Below, piece by piece: positions 1 to 5,052 of a stretch of 7,342 nt of DNA. The position numbers and the translations under genes were made by a program. Position 1 is the first letter of the stretch; each line of letters begins with the position of its first letter. Source of the stretch: Bacteroidota bacterium (GTDB lineage Bacteria > Bacteroidota > Bacteroidia > Bacteroidales > JAADJA01). The notes under the pieces were generated by a model. That model had not been told where the DNA came from and did no database searches. It was given only the letters and a program-made list of their open reading frames with translations. The stretch covers positions 1-7,342 of the forward strand of contig JAJRTT010000451.1 in assembly GCA_024278155.1 (NCBI GenBank). Reading direction: 5' to 3'.

Positions 1-658
1 AAAGGTTTCCTTTATATGGGCTCGTTGGGCTGTTGTCGACCCATAAATGGTTTTTGTCCTGACTGCCTGGGCTATAAACAGTTTTTGCTGTCCAGTTGGT
101 GCCGTCATCGGAATAGGAAACGCCCATTCCCCCACTTGAAGAAATATAGCCGATAAACTGACGACTGTTTAGGTTGATTGCAGCAGCAGGGTCACCACTG
201 TTTGCCCCCCCTGCACCCTGGACACTACCTCCAAAAGTTAAACCCCCATCTGCAGATTGCAAGTAGCTTGTCCCGTACAATGTTCCAACAGAACCCCCGC
301 TCCATGAAGTGGAATTGTTGGAGTTAAGGACAAAATTAAAGTCATTGGGATCGACAAAAATAGAGTTTTCACTTTCGGTAACATCTGTTTGATTTGTAAC
401 AGGGACATCGGGGGAGTTTAAAGTTGTAACGCCCTTGACATTTAACTGGCTGCCATGGTATTGGGCAGGCTTTACCTGGATTTTAGGATTATAGGGGACC
501 AATCCCTTTTCTGCACCTTCCATCCAATATCCCATGTTGTCCCTTCGGGTATCGAACTGGTTTTTTGTTTTTTGCGATACCTGGTTTTTCTGGGCCAATA
601 CTTCATGGGCCGTAAAACCGAACACCATCACAAAAAAGAGTAGCGTTAATTTTCTCAT
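1..658 (-). CDS. Secreted sialidase-like Asp-box protein, N-terminal part (C-terminus off the left edge)
   Basis: The frame is open for 219 codons from an ATG at 658 to the window edge. Residues 1-22 form a signal peptide (MRKLTLLFFVMVFGF, cleavage probably after VLA at 20-22), so the protein is exported; this fixes the start. Two Asp-box motifs are visible: SADGGLTF at about 135-142 and SDDGTNW at 183-189. The segments VDPNDFNFVLNSNNST (102-117), GDPAAAIN (155-162) and DKNHLWVDNSPTSPYKGN (201-218) resemble the first blades of the sialidase/BNR beta-propellers common in Bacteroidota. Family members include exo-alpha-sialidases and many non-catalytic or uncharacterised propellers. The arginine triad and catalytic Tyr/Glu cannot be assessed, because most of the domain is outside the window, so sialidase activity is not shown. 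The gene lies 191 bp downstream of the BNR gene on the same strand, but a terminator between them suggests separate transcription. The leader before the ATG is A/T-rich with no Shine-Dalgarno sequence, as is usual in this phylum. Confidence 0.85.
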   Translation of the reverse strand, partial: MRKLTLLFFVMVFGFTAHEVLAQKNQVSQKTKNQFDTRRDNMGYWMEGAEKGLVPYNPKIQVKPAQYHGSQLNVKGVTTLNSPDVPVTNQTDVTESENSIFVDPNDFNFVLNSNNSTSWSGGSVGTLYGTSYLQSADGGLTFGGSVQGAGGANSGDPAAAINLNSRQFIGYISSSGGMGVSYSDDGTNWTAKTVYSPGSQDKNHLWVDNSPTSPYKGNL

Positions 659-849
659 AATTGAAATTTTAATGAAGTTAATGATTGATTGATTTGTTTG
701 TTTAAGACATTAAACCTGTCTTTAGGTTGCTTTGGCCATTAAAAACGATAATAGCAAATTTGGCCTGTTTGCCCATATTGCCATATGCAAAGTTCAAATA
801 AAACCAACCCAAAGTTTTTCATTGGATTGGCTTTTGAGCTTACCTCAAC
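659..849. other. Intergenic spacer between the two minus-strand genes
   Basis: This 191 bp spacer lies between the stop of the BNR gene (850) and the start of the sialidase-like gene (658). Its right end carries the terminator described separately. The part nearest the sialidase-like gene must hold that gene's promoter if the terminator is effective. The best box I can see is CAAATTTG on the minus strand (plus positions about 757-764), one mismatch from the Bacteroidota TAnnTTTG element, but no TTTG lies at the right distance upstream, so I do not call a promoter. A plus-strand open frame from 732 has no gene-like features and runs into the antisense of the BNR gene. Confidence 0.6.
791..834 (-). 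terminator. Intrinsic terminator of the BNR-repeat gene
   Basis: Read on the minus strand, the arm AAAGCCAATCCA (834 to 823) pairs with TGGGTTGGTTTT (811 to 800) across an 11-base loop (812-822). This gives 12 consecutive pairs, of which two are G-U wobbles. The 3' arm runs into TTTTATTTG. The stem is continuous only when read as minus-strand RNA; on the plus strand the two wobbles become A-C mismatches, so the direction is clear. It starts about 16 bp after the stop codon at 850, the usual place for a rho-independent terminator. It should separate the BNR gene from the sialidase-like gene. Confidence 0.75.
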
Positions 850-3800
850 CTATTTGGGGACATACGATTGAAACATTTGTGCCCCAGATTTGGCCGGTAT
901 TTGGCCGCCTGTGTTCAGGTTGGGTTTCCAGTTTGATGTTTCGTCCGTATTTTCAGTTATCCCACTCATGTTAAAGTCACCGCCGAGGTAACCAGCCTGG
1001 TTGAGGTCGATTTTCCAGACAGAAGTTTCGTCCGTATTATCAACAATACCGCTTCCATTTCCATCGGCTGAAACCATTCCCCAAACCCCTGCCCCGAGGT
1101 CTTTATATCCATTGGCCCCACCCAGGACTCGCCCTGGGCCTGAACTGAAGTCATAGGTGTAAAGTCCCGCCGTTTCTGTGACGGCATTGGCCGAAATAAT
1201 GCCCAAGTGGTTTCGATGGAAAACCACCACAAAAAGATTTTGCGAAATGATTAAATCAAAAATAAGGTTGTCTGTTCCATTAAGGTCAACAACTGAGCCA
1301 TCGGACAAGAGAAATGCCGCTTTTGTCCCGATGATAGTTGCAGAAGAGGCATTTGCTGCCGAGCTTGCATCGCGCAACTGGACAACAACCCAATCGACAA
1401 CATTGGCCGGCACACTTCCAACGCTTTCAGTCCCACTGTACAGCCATGTAGGGGAATTGTTGTTGTAATAGGGCAGTGCCGGATTATAAGGTTGGGAAAC
1501 CGGGATGTTCCCTGCATCGTAAAGGTCGGTGTTCATGTCCGTTCCGTTAAATGGCCCTTCGAGGAAGACGGTCAGGTCCAGTTCGATGCCACCCGTAATG
1601 TTGACAACATAATCTTCGGTTTCGCCATACGTATAATTGTTACAAGGGTCAAAATCGGTATTGCTCCATACTTCCCTTACCCTCATGCGGGTATTGCCGT
1701 TTATTGAATTAATTGGAACTGTAAAGTTGATTGTCCCGGTTTCGGGCATTGCACCAAGTGTAACATTGCCAAGTTTTTCGGAAACCGCGAAAATCCCATC
1801 ATGGTTATAATCTATCCAAACAGAAATATTGTTTCCACTACCGTAAGTCCCTGCACTTAAGGTTATAACATAAGTTGTTCCGGGATCAAGGTCTGTTGAC
1901 ATTGAACCATAAAACTCGTAGTAAGGGGAAGGCAAGGCACCGGTTGAGTTGTTAATGCTCCCAAGCTGCACAAGGGAAATGAAATCCCCAAGACTCGTCC
2001 CCGTGGTATAAGTTGGGATACAATACGAAATATCGGTAACTTCGATATAGTTGTTTTTGGTTTGGGTGTCGTTTCCAAGGGTATTTGAAACATATAAGGT
2101 GGCCGAATAAAACCCAACTGCGTCAAATTGAACGTCAGGATTGGTGGAATTGGCACTTGTCCCGTTTACAAATGTGGCATTGCCCGGGCCAGAGAAAGAC
2201 CAAAGCCAGGTTGTAGGGGCATTGGTTGACATATCGGTAAAAGAAACTGTTTGGTTCATTGCAGTTACCAAAGGATTACCTGTAAAATCGGCAACAGGTG
2301 CAGCAGCAACCGAGAACATATCCGATTCCCACAAACCCCTGCCAAAGGTTCCGGCCCTTATCCTGCTTTGGGCTGGGTTTGCATTGTAATAAATCTCTAC
2401 TTCGGTAACAACGGCATTGGGCAGCCCGTTGAAAAACGGTACCCAGTTTGCACCCCCTGTTTTTAAATAAACGCCCACATCGGTCCCTGCGTACAATTCG
2501 ATTTGAGTGGTGTTTTGTTTGTTTTGGATGACACTGTTTACGGGGATTTGGGGAAGCCCCGATGAAATATTCGACCAGGAAGCCCCGCCGTTTGTGGATT
2601 GGTAAACTCCATAAGAGTTAAATCCACTAAAAGAAACCCAAATCGTGTTTGGATCATTATCCTTTACAGAAATAGAAGTGATGCTGGCAGAACCCGTGGG
2701 AAGTCCGCCCGAAACGGTTGACCATGTGGAACCTCCGTTTGTTGTACGGTACAGTGTATTGTAGGTGGCTGCATAAATGTAATTTGAATTGGAAGGTGCA
2801 ACCGCAAGCGATCTTAACGTATTCCCTCCCCAGTTACTGATTTTTGACCAGGAACTTCCCTGATTCGTTGATTTGAACACATCCTGATACCCAATATATA
2901 TGGTATTAGGAGTTGTCGGGTCTATTATAAAAGGAGTGACCCAGGCCGCATTTCCCGATAAACCGCTTGTTATGCTTGAATATGTTGACCAGTGATTGGT
3001 TGTTCTCCTGATTGCACCATAATAAAGTTCGCCGTATTGTATGTTTGCATTTGTATAATCAATGGCACAGTCCATTCCATCGCCGCCTATCACATCGTCC
3101 CAAGTTGAGCCCGAAACGTTTTTTGTCCCGTTGTCCTGTAAACCGCAGACAACATCGGTGGTTACGGTTTGCGCCACACCAATTTTGTACATCTGGCTGT
3201 TGACTATGCCGCTTCCCAAGTGCGACCATGATGAGCCCGAGTTGGTGGTTTTGTATATTCCACCGTCATTACATTCGAACAGAGTGGATGTGCCATTCTG
3301 GTATGCCAGGAAATGTTTGTCGGCATGGACATTTGTTGCTGTTCCGCTACAGGAGCTTGACCAATGATTGCTAATGCTCCAGGAAGTCCCTCCATTTGAG
3401 GATTTCCAGGTATTTACCCCGCCCAGGAATACAATGTTTGCATTGTTTGGATCAGCTGCCAAAACTAAATCGTACCAGCCTTGCCCTCCTGAATCAGTCC
3501 CACTGCAATCCCATCCCAATAAGTTTAGGCCTGGAGTATAAATTTGCGAAAATGAAGCTCCACTGTTTGTAGATTTATAAATCCCATAAAGCCCATTGTT
3601 GGATTGGACCAAAACTGCATAAACGACAGCGGAATTATTTGCACTTACGGCAAGCTCTGTCCTGTATTGTGATGTGCTGAGCACCTGTGACCAACTGCTG
3701 CCTCCATTGGTTGAGCGATAAATGTCCCCACCTGTGGTGGAACCATAAATATATTGGCTGTTCCCTGGTTTAAATTCTATATCAATAAAACTGGTCGATG

Positions 3801-4617
3801 TCAACAAACTCCAGTTTGTACCGGCATTGGTTGTTTTGTAAATCCCTACTGTTGTGGCTGCGAACAATATGTTGTTGTTGCCCGGATCCATTAAAAGACG
3901 GTTTATTTTACGTCCTTGTCCAGCCGTAAAGGAAAGTCCGGTTGAGGACCATGATGAACCTCCATTGGTAGATTTTAAGACGCCCACACTATAAGTGTCT
4001 CCATGATCCCGGTCGCCTGTGGCAATATAAACGATATCGCTGGCAGTAGTAGCTCCGGCCACAACAGCAATATCACTTACACCGATAGAGGCATTCTCAT
4101 CACCATAAACTGTCCAACTTGAGCCTCCATTGGTTGATTTCCATAATCCTCCTGCTGGTGCTCCAGTATATATTGTATTGTTGTCCCCAGGTCTGAAAGC
4201 AACCGTGTTCAACCTGCCCAAACCTGCATAACCCCCACCGGTCGTGCTGGGTCCTATACTGCTCCAGTTCCCGGAAGGGCTCTTGGCTTGTGGGTTTTTC
4301 TTTAAATACTTTTGAAATTCAAAATAGGCATTTGTTCTAGGAAAGGCACCGGTTTGCGGATCTACCCGGCTTTCCCAAAACCATTCCCAACGCTTAAATT
4401 GCTTCCAACCACCTGCTTTGATTTTTTCGCCATTTTCAAAATAATAGCCATCCTTCACATTAAGCGGGTCCCAATAATCATTGAAAGCTTGTTGGATTTC
4501 AAAAAAACTGATTTCCCCCTTATGTATTTTTTCTTGTGAAATGGAGTTCATCCATTGTTGTGCGTTCATTGCCCCCAATATTAACAGAAGCAGACTAAAT
4601 AAAATTGTTTTTTTCAT
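850..4617 (-). CDS. Large secreted BNR/sortilin-like beta-propeller protein with PKD, GEVED and dockerin-like C-terminal module
   Basis: Complete gene of 1255 residues. The start at 4617 is chosen because it opens a clear signal peptide (MKKTILFSLLLLILGAMNA, 1-19); the frame stays open 98 codons further upstream to 4911, but that segment looks unlike an export signal. Order: an N-terminal module (about 21-115, with AFNDYWDPLNVKDGYYFENG and WKQFKRWEWFWESR) that I recall from similar Bacteroidota exported proteins; twelve BNR-like repeats (158-725), typically W/YKSTNGGSSW; a PKD domain (about 773-862, with VSFTDMSTNAPTTWLW); a GEVED domain (about 865-1007, ending GETEDY); and a C-terminal module (about 1011-1255). 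Within the propeller, NVHADKHFLAYQ (429-440), ECNDGGIYKTT (448-458) and GLQDNGT (492-498) match blocks shared by sortilin/Vps10-like and GH74-like propellers. A glycan- or polymer-binding or degrading surface role is an inference; I cannot assign catalytic residues. It lacks the usual type A T9SS domain. It is divergent from the carboxypeptidase gene. Confidence 0.93.
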   Translation of the reverse strand: MKKTILFSLLLLILGAMNAQQWMNSISQEKIHKGEISFFEIQQAFNDYWDPLNVKDGYYFENGEKIKAGGWKQFKRWEWFWESRVDPQTGAFPRTNAYFEFQKYLKKNPQAKSPSGNWSSIGPSTTGGGYAGLGRLNTVAFRPGDNNTIYTGAPAGGLWKSTNGGSSWTVYGDENASIGVSDIAVVAGATTASDIVYIATGDRDHGDTYSVGVLKSTNGGSSWSSTGLSFTAGQGRKINRLLMDPGNNNILFAATTVGIYKTTNAGTNWSLLTSTSFIDIEFKPGNSQYIYGSTTGGDIYRSTNGGSSWSQVLSTSQYRTELAVSANNSAVVYAVLVQSNNGLYGIYKSTNSGASFSQIYTPGLNLLGWDCSGTDSGGQGWYDLVLAADPNNANIVFLGGVNTWKSSNGGTSWSISNHWSSSCSGTATNVHADKHFLAYQNGTSTLFECNDGGIYKTTNSGSSWSHLGSGIVNSQMYKIGVAQTVTTDVVCGLQDNGTKNVSGSTWDDVIGGDGMDCAIDYTNANIQYGELYYGAIRRTTNHWSTYSSITSGLSGNAAWVTPFIIDPTTPNTIYIGYQDVFKSTNQGSSWSKISNWGGNTLRSLAVAPSNSNYIYAATYNTLYRTTNGGSTWSTVSGGLPTGSASITSISVKDNDPNTIWVSFSGFNSYGVYQSTNGGASWSNISSGLPQIPVNSVIQNKQNTTQIELYAGTDVGVYLKTGGANWVPFFNGLPNAVVTEVEIYYNANPAQSRIRAGTFGRGLWESDMFSVAAAPVADFTGNPLVTAMNQTVSFTDMSTNAPTTWLWSFSGPGNATFVNGTSANSTNPDVQFDAVGFYSATLYVSNTLGNDTQTKNNYIEVTDISYCIPTYTTGTSLGDFISLVQLGSINNSTGALPSPYYEFYGSMSTDLDPGTTYVITLSAGTYGSGNNISVWIDYNHDGIFAVSEKLGNVTLGAMPETGTINFTVPINSINGNTRMRVREVWSNTDFDPCNNYTYGETEDYVVNITGGIELDLTVFLEGPFNGTDMNTDLYDAGNIPVSQPYNPALPYYNNNSPTWLYSGTESVGSVPANVVDWVVVQLRDASSAANASSATIIGTKAAFLLSDGSVVDLNGTDNLIFDLIISQNLFVVVFHRNHLGIISANAVTETAGLYTYDFSSGPGRVLGGANGYKDLGAGVWGMVSADGNGSGIVDNTDETSVWKIDLNQAGYLGGDFNMSGITENTDETSNWKPNLNTGGQIPAKSGAQMFQSYVPK
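895..1068 (-). repeat. Pair of dockerin-like repeats at the C-terminus of the BNR protein
   Basis: Residues 1184-1206 and 1213-1235 form two parallel copies: ADGNGSGIVDNTDETSVWK and GDFNMSGITENTDETSNWK. Both share the frame (D)xNxSGIxxNTDETSxWKxxLN and are joined by a GYLGG linker. D-x-N-x-S/D-G is the pattern of a dockerin or EF-hand-like calcium loop, so calcium binding is plausible but inferred. The second copy leads into GGQIP and the final tail SYVPK. From memory, many Bacteroidota exported proteins end in a similar module, with DGxxNxxDKNDVW repeats and a terminal QVP; here TDET replaces the more usual DKND. Confidence 0.6.
2443..4146 (-). repeat. Twelve BNR-like protein repeats within the propeller
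   Basis: Twelve copies of a motif of the form (W/Y/F)(K/R)(S/T)TNGGxSW lie in the BNR protein, ending at residues 168, 223, 269, 309, 356, 413, 464, 546, 590, 632, 681 and 725. Spacing varies from 40 to 82 residues, consistent with one motif per propeller blade and perhaps two propellers, as in sortilin-like and GH74-like folds. Three copies are degenerate: NSGASF (351-356), TTNHWSTY (539-546) and LKTGGANW (718-725). The repeats are diverged at the DNA level, so recent tandem duplication is unlikely. Confidence 0.85.
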
Positions 4618-4660
4618 GTGTGGATTATTCGTTGTTATTTTTGGTAAAGATTTTTTGGGC

Positions 4661-4699
4661 AGTACGGCAAAATTAATAAAAAATGAAAGAGCCGCCAGA
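4661..4699 (-). promoter_or_regulatory. Candidate Bacteroidota-type promoter of the BNR gene
   Basis: On the minus strand, TAATTTTG (plus positions 4668-4675) matches the Bacteroidota -7 element TAnnTTTG exactly. Twenty bases upstream lies TCTG (4696-4699), one mismatch from the -33 element TTTG. Transcription would begin near 4661, giving a leader of roughly 45 bases before the ATG at 4617. The -33 box falls inside the hairpin at 4690-4713, so that hairpin would not be part of the BNR transcript made from this promoter. Confidence 0.45.
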
Positions 4700-4713
4700 T
4701 TATTTTGACGGCT
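4690..4713 (-). terminator. Terminator-like hairpin upstream of the BNR gene, with no clear gene to terminate
   Basis: Minus-strand RNA can form an 8-bp stem, AGCCGTCA (4713 to 4706) with TGGCGGCT (4697 to 4690), around an 8-base loop. There is a single G-U wobble. An A-run precedes it and CTTTCATTTTTTATT follows. On the plus strand the wobble becomes a C-A mismatch, although a run of seven T follows the stem there too (4713-4719). The better stem points to minus-strand termination, but no intact minus-strand gene ends just before it. It may be the terminator of a lost gene, a block to transcripts entering the BNR gene, or part of a regulatory leader. Confidence 0.45.
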
Positions 4714-5052
4714 TTTTTTGTGTGTCGGTAATCCGCTATTGATAAACACTCTTTCAGTTGTAAATAAATTACTGTTTTGGACTTTCATCAGGGAATATCC
4801 CGTCCCATTAATTGTTGCGTTGCTGCTAAATCCAATTAAATCTTCTACTTCGATGGGACAACTACCCGACATTCCTGTTTCAGGGCCAATGGATATGGCC
4901 ATATTGAGCATTTTAGAATGTTAACGGCATATTCCACATCGGTAGATTGATCAATACCCCATTTGAGTTGCCCAGATTGATTTTTAATGGGGTAAACGCA
5001 ACCTATCATTTTCAACTCTTGTCTGAACACAAAAACGAAATACAAAATACTT

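Larger units (their letters stand above)
4618..5052. other. Divergent intergenic region (435 bp) with possible gene remnant
   Basis: This spacer separates the divergent starts of the BNR gene (4617, minus) and the carboxypeptidase gene (5053, plus). It contains a candidate promoter for the BNR gene and a terminator-like hairpin, listed separately. The minus strand has two overlapping open frames. One runs from an ATG at 5009 to a stop at 4845 (54 codons, beginning MIGCVYPIKNQSG). The other is open from at least 4911 through the hairpin and joins the BNR frame. Neither is recognised as a known protein, and neither has a signal peptide or clear motif. They could be a frameshifted remnant of a lost gene or chance openings. 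I could not find a convincing promoter for the carboxypeptidase; its leader is A-rich (AAAACGAAATACAAAATACTT before the ATG), with no Shine-Dalgarno sequence. Confidence 0.5.

Noticed and set aside
732..974. An 80-codon plus-strand open frame.
   Set aside because: It crosses the terminator and then runs antisense to the end of the BNR gene; it has no recognisable protein features.
3062..3367. A 101-codon plus-strand open frame within the BNR gene.
   Set aside because: It is antisense to conserved propeller repeats; the sense strand shows repeated KSTNGGSSW motifs.
2443..4146. A CRISPR array or tandem DNA repeat, suggested by recurring segments such as CCTCCATTGGTTGA.
   Set aside because: The recurrences are the codons of the TNGGSSW protein motif; they are diverged and irregularly spaced.
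4794..4804. The near-palindrome GGGAATATCCC as an operator.
   Set aside because: The arms are only 4 bp, it occurs once, and it is far from the candidate promoter.
4618..4911. An upstream start at 4911 that would add 98 residues to the BNR protein.
   Set aside because: The ATG at 4617 begins a textbook signal peptide, which would be buried internally by the longer form, and the candidate promoter lies downstream of 4911.
4718..4924. A 68-codon plus-strand frame in the divergent spacer.
   Set aside because: It starts with TTG inside the T-run of the hairpin, has no homology I recognise, and mirrors the open minus-strand frame.
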